Of a stretch of DNA of 7,500 nucleotides, positions 1-6,993 are shown piece by piece; the first letter of the stretch is position 1, and each line of letters begins with the position of its first letter. The position numbers were made by a program, and so were the translations under genes. The notes under the pieces are model-generated. The model ran no database searches and was not told the DNA's origin. It saw nothing but the letters and a program-made list of their open reading frames with translations. Origin of the DNA: an uncultured Pseudomonadota bacterium. Its GTDB lineage: Bacteria > Lernaellota > Lernaellaia > Lernaellales > Lernaellaceae. Location: the NCBI GenBank assembly GCA_937967875.1, contig CALBTQ010000040.1:1-7500 (forward strand), given 5' to 3'.

Positions 1-45
1 CCACCGAGATCTACACTCTTTCCCTACACGACGCTCTTCCGATCT
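1..45 (+). other. Illumina P5/read-1 adapter, not genomic
   Basis: The first 45 bases match the 3' part of the standard Illumina P5 plus read-1 sequencing-primer adapter and end in its diagnostic GCTCTTCCGATCT. Genomic sequence therefore starts at about 46. Translated on the minus strand, the adapter gives IGRASCRERV, a tail that recurs in proteins predicted from untrimmed assemblies. It is falsely appended here to the TPR-like protein. The match is from memory of the adapter, but it is exact over the remembered stretch. Confidence 0.98.
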
Positions 46-1966
46 GGTCGAAGCGCTCGATGGCCAGGCGGTAGGCGCGTTCGACGTCGGCGAACAAGCG
101 GTAGCGCTCGGCGAAGTTCAGCAGAGCTTGGACCGCCTGTTCGTCGTCGGGCCGCGCCTGCACACGCTGCCACTTGAGCGCCAGCACGTCGGCGTAGCGC
201 TTCTTGCGCATCAGCAGATCTTCGAGGTTTCGTTCGGCGCGGTCGGCCGCGGCCACCTGGCCGAGGCGCAGGCCTTCGCTGAGCGCCTTTTGCAGCGCGG
301 CGATGCGCGCCTCGTCGTTCTTGCGCACGGCGGCGGCGTCGGCGTGCCACTGCAGAATCCAGCAGGCGTCCGGATGATCCGCGCCGAAGCGTTCGAGTTG
401 CGCGCTCGCCAGCCGGTCGATGCGATCGGCCTGTGCCAAACGCACCAGCAAACCTTTGACGAAATCGTCCGCCAGATAGGCTTGGTGCGCGTCGCTCGAT
501 TTTTCGCCCGCGCTCAAAGCCAGGCGCAGGGCGAGGCGGCGATTTTCCACCCGGGCGGCGGTATCGTCCATGGTTTGCATCGCGCCGCGCGCGCCCAGGC
601 GGTTGGTTCCCAGCGAAACCAGACCGCCGAACACGCCCGGGCCGCGATCGACGAAATGCGGCGCGAAAGCGGCCCCGGCGCCGCGATCCAGCGGCCAGGC
701 GACGACGGTGGGCGCGCGATCGAGTCGGCGCGCGGCCTCGAGCCGGGTCGCCGGATCGTCCCGCAGCAACGCGGCGTTGAGCGCCAGGGACGCTGCGGCG
801 TCATACAGGCCGGCGTCGTCGGCCAGATTGCTTAAATCGATTAATGTACCGGCGTCGGCGTCCGCGCCGATCTTCGGCAGGTATTTTTCCAGCGTTTCGC
901 GGGCCAGGTCGTTGCGCCAACTGTAGATATCGAGCCGCACCGCATCGCGCAGCGTGGCGGCCGTGGGATGCGCGGCCAGGCGGTCGAAGGCCTCGGCGCG
1001 GCGCGCGTCGAACAATTTGGCTTGGCGCAACAGGCGCACGTACGCTTCACAAAGCGACGAATCGTCGTTGAACGTCGAGTCCGCGGCCACCGCGTTCGCG
1101 GCTTCGCCGAGGCGGCCGAGTCGATCATAGGCCGGCTCGACCTTCTCCCACAGACGGACGCGATCGACCTTGTACCGTTCGATGCGCGGCTGCACCTGGG
1201 CGATGACATCCTCGTAACGTTCGGCCGACAGCAGGCGGTCGGCGTAATCGAGCAGCAGGTCGGGGCGCTGCGTGAAGGCGTCGATCAACCGCAGGTCGGT
1301 TTCGGCGGCGACCTCGGGGCGCAGGCCGCGTCGGCGGATGCGTTCGCGCTGCAGCAGCAAGGCGCGCGCGCGTTCGATGAGTTTGTCGCGGCGGCGCGCA
1401 TCGGTCTCCTGCGCGCCCTGCGCCAGCAAGACGGTGAACGCCTCGTCGATCGCCGCGAGGCAATCGTCGACGCGGTTTTGTTCGTCCAGCAGCGCAATGA
1501 GCACATCGCGCGCATCCAGATCGTCGGCGGCGGCGACCACGGCGGCGCGCACGGCCACGGCGTCGTCCACGCGTCCCAGATCGAGGTACGCTTCGACCAG
1601 CGCGTCGCGTTCCGGCGCGGTCAAGGTCGGCTTGCCGCCGTACGCGGCGACGATGTCGGCGGGCGGACGCGGCACGAAGGTCGGCGCGCCCAGCCGCGTT
1701 TGCTGTTCGACGTCCGGCGCGACTGCCGGATTAGCGCCGCGTTTGATCGCGAAGGGCAACGCGGGCAGCCCCCGGCCGGCGGGGCGGTAATCGATCTGCG
1801 AGAGACGCACCAGTTCGGGGAAAGCGGCGATGCGCTGGGCGCTGCCGGGCAAGCCCGGCGCGCTCCAGGCGACCGGTTCGCCCGCGAAAATCCAACCCAA
1901 CACGGCGGCCAGCACGAGCGCGCCGCCGATCGTCAATCCGGCAAACAGCAGACGGCGGTTATTCAT
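46..1966 (-). CDS. Membrane-anchored TPR-like helical-repeat protein, C-terminus missing
   Basis: Last gene seen of the leftward operon; 640 genuine residues, then cut by the contig end (the last ten apparent residues and part of one codon are adapter). The N-terminus MNNRRLLF is followed by one hydrophobic segment at about residues 7-28. This suggests an inner-membrane anchor or uncleaved signal with the rest in the periplasm. Residues about 115-415 and 475-640 are alanine- and leucine-rich paired helices spaced like tetratricopeptide repeats (for example around 120-145, 235-260, 580-600 and 610-636). These suit protein-protein binding. Residues about 419-463 break the pattern with a glycine-, proline- and valine-rich stretch. 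The ATG at 1966 is preceded by GGAGGT (1972-1977) five bases away and overlaps the stop of the VIT/vWA gene by 8 bases, so translation is probably coupled. I see no catalytic motif. The TPR call rests on helix pattern and not on a profile match. The specific role is unknown. Confidence 0.8.
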
Positions 1967-4292
1967 GGCGCACCTCCACGTCGATCAGCGTGCGGCTGAC
2001 GTTGTGGGCGAAGTCCTCCGCGTAGACCTCCAGCCGCGTCGGTCCGGGCGGCGCGCCGGGGGGCAGATCGAGGAAGCCGACGCTCGCCTTGGCCTGCGCG
2101 TCCCAACGCAACGCGGTCGAGGCGGAGAACGGCAGCCGTGCCAACAGGCGGCGGGTGTCGCCGTCGGCGGTGACGGCCACGCGCACGCGTTCGCCCGCGC
2201 GCCAGACGGTTTGCATCGCGGGCTTGACGGTCGGGGCGACGCCGTCGAGCACGAAGCTCTTGCGCTCGACATACTGCCGGCCGTCGCGGTCGCGCAGAAT
2301 CAGCCGGCACGCATATTCGCCGTCGGGGTAGCCCGGCGGGGCGAGGAAGCGCACCTGCCAGACGTCCTCGTCGCGCAGGAAGGTCAGCGGCAGCACGTCG
2401 CCCCAGGGGAACACGGCGGTGACGGCGGCGACGGGTTGATCGACGCACACGCGCAGCAGCGGGTCGCCGGGGCGGATCACGCGCGGGCGCAGCAACGCGC
2501 GCGGCGCGGCGAGAAAACTGGTGTAGGGCGTGACGAAGGTGAAGCGCTTGGAGAGCGCGATGATCTCGTCAATCCACTCCTGTTTTTCGCCCTCGCGGCG
2601 GATGCGTTCGAGCAGATGGTCGACGCGCGCCTTGGCCCAGCGGCGACGGATGAGCTCGTGGTCGGTCGCTTTTTCCGGCAGATCGACGGTGACGGTCTTG
2701 GTCTGCTCCGCTTGATCGTCCGGGCGATAGCGCAGCGTGAAGGACATCGGCCCGGGCTTGTCGTAACGGCCGACGACCACCGCTTCGCTGCCGGCGAAGG
2801 TCGGCGGCAGTTGGGTCGGATAGGCGTCGACGATGCGCGCGGGCTCGCCGAAGAGCAGTTGCACGTCGCGCATCACCGAGGCGGCCATGCGCGCGGCGAC
2901 GGTTTCGGCCAGCGCGACGGTGTCGGCGGTGTCGGCGCACCAGGCGTAGTTGCCGTCGAGTTCGCGCGCGAGGTCGGTCAGCAGCGTGCGGTTGGCGTCG
3001 TCGCCCACGCCCACGGCGAACAGGCGCGCGTTGGCCCGGCGCAGTTTCGATTGTTTCACCGCCTCGACGATGCGCAGCGGGCGCAGCTCGCCGTGCGTGG
3101 GGTAGCCGTCGGACAACAGCACGACGATGTTGGCCGCTTCGGGCGCGAGCAGTTCGCCCGCCGCGTCCAGCGCGCCGACCAGGTCGATGCCGCCGGCGAG
3201 CCGTCGCTCGCGCAGGAATTTTTCCATCGCCGCGCGATGGGCGGCCGTCGCCGGTTGCGGTCCGCCGGGCATGATCTCGGTTTGCAAATTGGCCAGCAGC
3301 ACGCTCGCGCGATCGGCGCCTTGCAGGTGGGCGGACAATTCACCGAGCAGTTCGACGGTCCGCGCGAGTTTTTCGCCGAGCATCGAGAGGCTGCCGTCGA
3401 CCACGAAGATCACGTTGCGCCGGCCGACGGTCGGCGATTCGCGCGGGGCGAATAGCATGCGGGCGAAGAAATAGCCGGTCGTATCCTGATAATGTCCGCC
3501 GGTGGGCGAGATGTTCCAGTCGACGTGCTCGACGTCGCGGAAGGCGACCACGTCGATTTGCGTGTCGGGCAGTTGCAGCTCGGCGGTGAAGGACAGGTCT
3601 TCGTCGATCGTGACGTTCGTCGCTTCGTAGTGCGCGGTAAAGCCCTGCTCGTTGCGCTCGATCGACGAAGGCGCGAGGTGCGCGCCGTGAAAGGCGAGGT
3701 CGGTCACCGGCAGGCCGGCGGCGAAAAACACATCGAAGGAAAAATGCTTCGCGGTCTGCACCGCGCCCTCGTCGGGCTTGAGGGGCAGCGTGAAATCCAG
3801 CCGGCCGCGTTCGATCGGCGCGGGCACGGCGTAGGTCATCTCCAGGCGTTTGGCGCCGAAGGGCGGAATGGGAAAAATGCGCGCGGTGAACTCGTTGACG
3901 ACGCTGGGCTCATCGTCGCTTTCCAGCAGGCCGGGATCGAGCGCGGCGCGTTCGATCTGCTCGAAAAGCTGTTTGGCGCGCGCGCGTTCCATGATCACGC
4001 CGGGAATGCGCACCGGGCCGTCCCACACGGCGAAGCCGGAGATGTCGGCGGTTTCGGGGATGATCATCGAGTAGCGGCCTTCAAGCTGACGCTCGGAACG
4101 GCTGACGAAAATCTGCATGATCGCCACCTGCGCCTGGCCGTGGTCGACGCGCACGCGCACTTCCATCCGCTCGAGGCCGATCCGGTCGGCGCTTCCGGTG
4201 TCGCCCGCGCTCAGCCGGCCGGTGTCGGCCCAGGCCGGAACGGCGATCAGCAACAACACGATTCCCCACCACAGAATCGCGGAACGTTTCAC
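1959..4292 (-). CDS. Secreted VIT and von Willebrand A domain protein (inter-alpha-trypsin heavy-chain type)
   Basis: A 777-residue protein. A signal peptide covers residues 1-22 (KR, then a hydrophobic core, then VPAWA before DTG), so it is probably exported. A VIT domain spans about 38-170, with family-typical pieces such as LEGRYSMIIPE, GVIMERARAKQLFEQI and the FPIPPFGAKRLEMTY region. A vWA domain spans about 292-470. Its metal site (MIDAS) keeps D299-x-S301-x-S303 and D395 (SDGYPTHG), but the loop that usually reads GGT has I369. The conserved post-vWA element VTPYTSFLA is at about 587-595. Residues about 605-777 look like two further beta-sandwich domains, split near DGVAPTVKPA. There is no C-terminal anchor, LPXTG or membrane segment. 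The GTG start at 4292 is chosen because it has GGGGAGG five bases upstream and begins the signal peptide. An upstream ATG at 4517 would bury the signal and overlap the propeller gene by over 200 bases. In this family vWA domains bind proteins; the partner here is unknown but may be encoded next door. Confidence 0.9.
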   Translation of the reverse strand: MKRSAILWWGIVLLLIAVPAWADTGRLSAGDTGSADRIGLERMEVRVRVDHGQAQVAIMQIFVSRSERQLEGRYSMIIPETADISGFAVWDGPVRIPGVIMERARAKQLFEQIERAALDPGLLESDDEPSVVNEFTARIFPIPPFGAKRLEMTYAVPAPIERGRLDFTLPLKPDEGAVQTAKHFSFDVFFAAGLPVTDLAFHGAHLAPSSIERNEQGFTAHYEATNVTIDEDLSFTAELQLPDTQIDVVAFRDVEHVDWNISPTGGHYQDTTGYFFARMLFAPRESPTVGRRNVIFVVDGSLSMLGEKLARTVELLGELSAHLQGADRASVLLANLQTEIMPGGPQPATAAHRAAMEKFLRERRLAGGIDLVGALDAAGELLAPEAANIVVLLSDGYPTHGELRPLRIVEAVKQSKLRRANARLFAVGVGDDANRTLLTDLARELDGNYAWCADTADTVALAETVAARMAASVMRDVQLLFGEPARIVDAYPTQLPPTFAGSEAVVVGRYDKPGPMSFTLRYRPDDQAEQTKTVTVDLPEKATDHELIRRRWAKARVDHLLERIRREGEKQEWIDEIIALSKRFTFVTPYTSFLAAPRALLRPRVIRPGDPLLRVCVDQPVAAVTAVFPWGDVLPLTFLRDEDVWQVRFLAPPGYPDGEYACRLILRDRDGRQYVERKSFVLDGVAPTVKPAMQTVWRAGERVRVAVTADGDTRRLLARLPFSASTALRWDAQAKASVGFLDLPPGAPPGPTRLEVYAEDFAHNVSRTLIDVEVRHE
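1967..1979 (-). promoter_or_regulatory. Ribosome-binding site of the TPR-like gene, inside the upstream gene
   Basis: On the minus strand GTGGAGGTG is followed by four bases and ATG. The GGAGGT core (1972-1977) lies within the last codons of the VIT/vWA gene. Together with the 8-base ATG/stop overlap, this fixes the start of the TPR-like gene and suggests translational coupling. Confidence 0.75.
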
Positions 4293-4304
4293 GATAACCT
4301 CCCC
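4293..4304 (-). promoter_or_regulatory. Strong ribosome-binding site deciding the GTG start of the VIT/vWA gene
   Basis: On the minus strand GGGGAGG (4298-4304) is followed by TTATC and GTG. Its first base belongs to the TAG stop codon of the propeller gene (4304-4306). The gap between the two genes is only 11 bases, so they are almost certainly co-transcribed. Confidence 0.8.
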
Positions 4305-6175
4305 TAATGTAGAGCGGAGTCCAGAACGGATGCATCCAGGCGCGCCAGGCCGCGATCGGTGCCGACCCACAACGTTCCGCCGGCGACCGCCAGTGCGGTG
4401 ACGTTGCGCGAGGGCAGACCGGCGGCGAAGGAAATCATCCGCCGGGGATCGCGACCGAATGCCAGTGCGTTTTCCAATGTACCAAAAACCGCCAGCGAGC
4501 CAAGGGTGGTGCAACAATTAACATTTACCGACCAGGAGGCGGTATCCGGCGCGCTCTGCCAGGCGCCTTCATCGGTTAGGACACCCACCCCGCCCCCGTA
4601 GGTTCCCACCCACCAACCGTTTTGCGTACGCATCACGGCGTTGACCCAGTTGTGCGGCAGGCCCTGCGCGGCGGAAAAAACTTTCAATACGCTCAATCCT
4701 TCGGCCCCACCCAGCAGGCTCAGTCCGGCCAGACCGCCGGCGGCGAGATTGCCGCGCTCGTCGGCGGCCAGACAATACAGATGATTGCCCGCCAGGCCGT
4801 GGAAGGCGTCGATCGCCTGCATACCGGAAGCAGTCAGCCGCCCCAGACCCGCATTGCCGGCCAGAAACAGGCCCTTCGCGGTGGCGAGCACCGCCGCAAT
4901 GTTGCGCCCGGGCAGGCCGTCGGCGAGCTTCAACCAACGACGCTCGGCCAGCGCGTCGTCCAGGCGGGCCAGCCCGTTGGTCGTGCCGACCCAATACCCG
5001 GCGTCGGCGGCGGCAATTTGATTGACGCCGTAGTCGCTCAGCCGCGCCGAGCCGACCGCGCCGGTCGCCGGGTCGAAGGCGACCAGGCCGCGGTTGAGCG
5101 TGCCGACCAGCACCCGGCCGTCGGGTAGCGGCAGCAGGGCGGTGAGGTAGCCCTCCGGCCAGGGACGCAGCAATTCGTTGGGCAACGCCGGCGCGGGCTC
5201 GTGCGCCCCGTCCCACTGATACAAACCGTCGGCGGCGACGATCAGCAGCCGCTCGCCCTCGACGCGCAGACGACGGACGGCCGAAGGGCACGCGGCCAGC
5301 GTCGCGCCGGATTCGTCGAGCAGTTCGCCGTGCACGCCGCCCAGGACGGTCCGGTCGCCGAAACGCTCCACCGCGCTGACGGCGACATCGTTCACTAAAG
5401 AAGTCAGGCCGTACTCGGTCACCGCCAGCAGGCCGTTCATCGAACCGATCAAGGCGCGATCGCCGGCGAAGACCAGCGCGGTCGCCGTCTCATGGGGCGC
5501 GGGCAGTTGATGAATGCGCGTGGTTCCGCCGTCGCGCACGAGAAAGACGCTCGCGCCGGAGACGATCAGGGGCATGTTGTGCAGCACGCCGAGGCGGGCC
5601 CGCGGATCGGGAGGCAGCTCGGCGAGTAATTGAAATTTTTTCTCAACAAATGCCAGCAGCCGTCCCTGCTCGTCGAGGAGCACCGGATGATCGTCGATGA
5701 CCGCGCCGTCGACGAAGCGCACCGCGCCGGCCGGACGAATGAGAGTTACTTCCAGTTGATAATTATGCGGTTCGAGCGGTTGCGCAAGCTTGAGTAGCCC
5801 TTCGACGGCCAGGGCGTACACCGCCTCGGACGTGCTCAACAAACGCAGCAAATGCGAAACGGGCAACCCCGCGCCCTGGTGGAAAACGGTTGCCGCGCGC
5901 GCATCGGCCAGGGCGAGACCGCCCTCGCCGGCGAGCAAAAAACCGTTGGGTAACGCCATGACATCATTGAGCGGCGCGACCTGCGGCCAGGCGTCGACGC
6001 CCACCGGCGCTTCGGCGCGCAACGAGTGCACCGAGCGCACCGCATCGACGGTCGCCGGACCGGATTGCAGGGTTTGCGGCGAGAGAACCTGACGCCCGAA
6101 ACGCAACACGAGCAACACCACGATCAGGATGAATAAAAATACAAACAGACCGCCGACCTTCGCGCGTTTTGACAA
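4304..6175 (-). CDS. Membrane-anchored beta-propeller protein with Reg_prop-type repeats
   Basis: First gene of the leftward operon, 623 residues. The positively charged MSKRAK and a hydrophobic segment at about 8-25 predict an N-in signal anchor with the rest in the periplasm. The remainder is a run of short beta repeats of the two-component-regulator propeller (Reg_prop) kind, pattern GLP-x-N-x-V-x-A followed by G-x-(L/W)-W-V-G-T-x-x-G-L-x-x-L. Clear copies start near residues 420, 460, 505 and 586, with weaker ones near 103 and 383. WVGT occurs at 395-398, 522-525 and 603-606. About 560 residues at 40 per blade would suit some 14 blades, i.e. two seven-bladed propellers (inference). In the known family such propellers form the sensor part of hybrid kinases, but no kinase, GGDEF or DNA-binding domain follows here. 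The start is TTG at 6175 with GGAG seven bases upstream. No ATG fits the frame before the membrane segment. The ligand is unknown. Confidence 0.87.
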   Translation of the reverse strand: MSKRAKVGGLFVFLFILIVVLLVLRFGRQVLSPQTLQSGPATVDAVRSVHSLRAEAPVGVDAWPQVAPLNDVMALPNGFLLAGEGGLALADARAATVFHQGAGLPVSHLLRLLSTSEAVYALAVEGLLKLAQPLEPHNYQLEVTLIRPAGAVRFVDGAVIDDHPVLLDEQGRLLAFVEKKFQLLAELPPDPRARLGVLHNMPLIVSGASVFLVRDGGTTRIHQLPAPHETATALVFAGDRALIGSMNGLLAVTEYGLTSLVNDVAVSAVERFGDRTVLGGVHGELLDESGATLAACPSAVRRLRVEGERLLIVAADGLYQWDGAHEPAPALPNELLRPWPEGYLTALLPLPDGRVLVGTLNRGLVAFDPATGAVGSARLSDYGVNQIAAADAGYWVGTTNGLARLDDALAERRWLKLADGLPGRNIAAVLATAKGLFLAGNAGLGRLTASGMQAIDAFHGLAGNHLYCLAADERGNLAAGGLAGLSLLGGAEGLSVLKVFSAAQGLPHNWVNAVMRTQNGWWVGTYGGGVGVLTDEGAWQSAPDTASWSVNVNCCTTLGSLAVFGTLENALAFGRDPRRMISFAAGLPSRNVTALAVAGGTLWVGTDRGLARLDASVLDSALH

Positions 6176-6182
6176 TTTTCGA

Positions 6183-6186
6183 CTCC
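6183..6186 (-). promoter_or_regulatory. Ribosome-binding site of the propeller gene (TTG start)
   Basis: On the minus strand GGAG is followed by TCGAAAA and then TTG at 6175, a seven-base spacing. It supports the unusual TTG start, since no in-frame ATG lies upstream of the membrane segment. Confidence 0.55.
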
Positions 6187-6204
6187 GTTTGGTGCGGGAA
6201 AATC

Positions 6205-6233
6205 ACCATACCGTGATCCGGACGTTTGGGCAA
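6205..6233 (-). promoter_or_regulatory. Candidate sigma70 promoter of the three-gene operon
   Basis: Reading the minus strand, TTGCCC (6233-6228) and TATGGT (6210-6205) are separated by exactly 17 bases. Each matches four of six bases of the sigma70 -35 and -10 consensus. Transcription would begin near 6198, leaving a leader of about 20 bases that contains the GGAG site. Position and spacing are right, but the boxes are only moderate matches. Confidence 0.5.
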
Positions 6234-6241
6234 TGATCGAC

Positions 6242-6254
6242 GAAAAACTTTTTC
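6242..6254. repeat. Short palindrome between the divergent promoters, possible operator
   Basis: GAAAAA and TTTTTC flank a single central C, a perfect 13-base inverted repeat. It lies just upstream of the leftward -35 box and about 30 bases upstream of the rightward -35 box. That placement suits a regulator acting on either promoter. Poly-A/poly-T palindromes also arise easily by chance in AT-rich promoter DNA, so this is a suggestion only. Confidence 0.3.
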
Positions 6255-6282
6255 AGTCACAACACTTAGCGATAGAAAAGCC

Positions 6283-6311
6283 TTGAATGGTCCTTTTTTT
6301 TCTGTTATATT
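6283..6311 (+). promoter_or_regulatory. Sigma70-type promoter of the small basic protein gene
   Basis: TTGAAT (6283-6288, four of six consensus bases) and TATATT (6306-6311, five of six) are 17 bases apart, with a T-run in the spacer. Transcription should start near 6318, about 30 bases before the ATG at 6347. This argues against the in-frame ATG at 6287, which falls inside the -35 box. It is the best promoter match I found in the window. Confidence 0.65.
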
Positions 6312-6346
6312 TCCGCGCGCTGTGTTGGGTTGTAGCGAGAAATGGT

Positions 6347-6691
6347 ATGGCACTGAAAACATCTGCACCTATGAAAGAGCCATTGGCAAACGAACTGCGG
6401 AAGTTGTTGGAGTTGGGAGCGACCGAGCGGGTCAGCCGCAACCGTTGCTTCGACAAATTCTCCACACCCTTCGGTCGTAGGCTGTTTGCCTACTACCGCA
6501 CCTGCATCGCCTTGAAAAAGGAGATCGAGGACCCCAAGCGCAAGCACCGCATCCGCATGCGCGGCGGCAAGGCCGGCAGTTTCACTCTGGAAATTGTCAA
6601 CGAGCCGATCGCGTATCGTCGGACGGCGACGCTGCCTGCCGAGGTCCGGCCCTTTTTTGAACAGGTGATCCGGGAATCGAAGGCGAGCTAA
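6347..6691 (+). CDS. Small, strongly basic protein of unknown function
   Basis: A 114-residue protein that I do not recognise. It has about 25 Lys/Arg against 13 Asp/Glu, with a dense basic patch at residues 57-75 (KK..., PKRKHRIRMRGGK). There is no signal peptide or membrane segment, so it is probably cytoplasmic. The N-terminal third looks helical; residues about 76-92 look like beta strand; the C-terminus (RPFFEQVIRE) again looks helical. The charge would suit nucleic-acid or ribosome binding, but no known fold or motif confirms this. The start at 6347 is chosen from the promoter at 6283-6311 and a weak GAGA (6337-6340) six bases upstream; ATG at 6371 is an alternative. It is a single-gene unit, divergent from the envelope operon and closed by a terminator 52 bases after its TAA. 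Its 5' half uses more TTG leucine codons than the operon genes. Confidence 0.72.
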   Translation: MALKTSAPMKEPLANELRKLLELGATERVSRNRCFDKFSTPFGRRLFAYYRTCIALKKEIEDPKRKHRIRMRGGKAGSFTLEIVNEPIAYRRTATLPAEVRPFFEQVIRESKAS

Positions 6692-6743
6692 GCGGCTCCT
6701 TTCAAATCAGGCACTCTCCCCACCAAACAAGATAGGTGTATCC

Positions 6744-6770
6744 AAACGGCGGAATATCACCGCCGTTTTT
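6744..6770 (+). terminator. Intrinsic terminator of the small basic gene
   Basis: A perfect nine-base-pair stem, AAACGGCGG (6744-6752) with CCGCCGTTT (6760-6768), encloses a seven-base loop. The stem runs into TTTTT (6766-6770), then CG and a further TTT. It lies 52 bases after the stop codon at 6689-6691, the expected place for a rho-independent terminator on the plus strand. Confidence 0.85.
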
Positions 6771-6832
6771 CGTTTAACGGCCCGCGCGAACGGCGGAAAA
6801 ATCGTATACACTTTTCGTTGCATGGTTGATTA

Positions 6833-6859
6833 TTGACATCTTGTCTCATTTCATCGAAT
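6833..6859 (+). promoter_or_regulatory. Possible upstream promoter for a leader or small RNA
   Basis: A perfect TTGACA at 6833-6838 is followed 15 bases later by TCGAAT (6854-6859, four of six -10 bases). The spacer is short and the -10 weak, so this is a low-confidence call. If real, transcription starts near 6866 and runs through the hairpins at 6877-6952. Confidence 0.28.
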
Positions 6860-6876
6860 TAGGCCGTTCAACAAGG

Positions 6877-6952
6877 TCGGCGGAAGCCGGCGACGGGCGC
6901 CGATTCGTTTCCTTTTCACCGGAGACAAAATTCACCTTCGGCGGTGTTTTTT
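6877..6952 (+). ncRNA. Possible structured leader or small RNA with alternative hairpins
   Basis: TCGGCGG occurs at 6877-6883 and again at 6938-6944. CGCCGA at 6898-6903 can pair with either copy. Pairing with the first copy gives an upstream hairpin and leaves the terminator-like hairpin at 6933-6946 free. Pairing with the second copy would break that hairpin. This is the layout of an attenuator, but such GC-rich words are common in this genome and I recognise no riboswitch class. Confidence 0.25.
6933..6952 (+). terminator. Terminator-like hairpin with short stem and six T
   Basis: CACC (6933-6936) and GGTG (6943-6946) enclose a six-base loop, TTCGGC, and are followed by TTTTTT (6947-6952). 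An outer AAAA/TTTT pairing could lengthen the stem across a two-base mismatch. The stem is short, so its strength is uncertain. It lies about 70 bases upstream of the exported-protein gene. Confidence 0.4.
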
Positions 6953-6963
6953 AAACAGATGCC

Positions 6964-6993
6964 TTGATTCCGACCCGCCCGGCTGGCTAGGAT
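6964..6993 (+). promoter_or_regulatory. Candidate promoter of the exported-protein gene
   Basis: TTGATT (6964-6969) and TAGGAT (6988-6993) are 18 bases apart, and each matches four of six sigma70 consensus bases. Transcription would begin near 7000, giving a very short leader that carries the AGGAGG site at 7010-7015. The position just after a terminator-like hairpin also fits. Confidence 0.42.

Noticed and set aside
968..1999. 343-codon plus-strand open frame
   Set aside because: It is antisense to the TPR-like gene, has no recognisable domain, and its composition is that of a GC-rich shadow frame.
1830..3455. 541-codon plus-strand open frame
   Set aside because: It is fully antisense to the operon, its composition is dominated by Gly, Arg, Gln and His, and it shows no domain. 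Long antisense frames are common opposite GC-rich genes.
4293..4517. Upstream ATG extension of the VIT/vWA gene
   Set aside because: It would overlap the propeller gene by over 200 bases, bury the signal peptide inside the protein and ignore the strong GGGGAGG site before GTG at 4292.
6287..6346. Upstream ATG for the small basic gene (hydrophobic extension)
   Set aside because: This ATG lies inside the -35 box, has no ribosome-binding site, and transcription is expected to start after it near 6318.
6780..6815. Second AACGGCGG copy and nearby GTATAC as a second terminator or operator
   Set aside because: The second copy has no complementary arm, and symmetry around GTATAC breaks down within a few bases.
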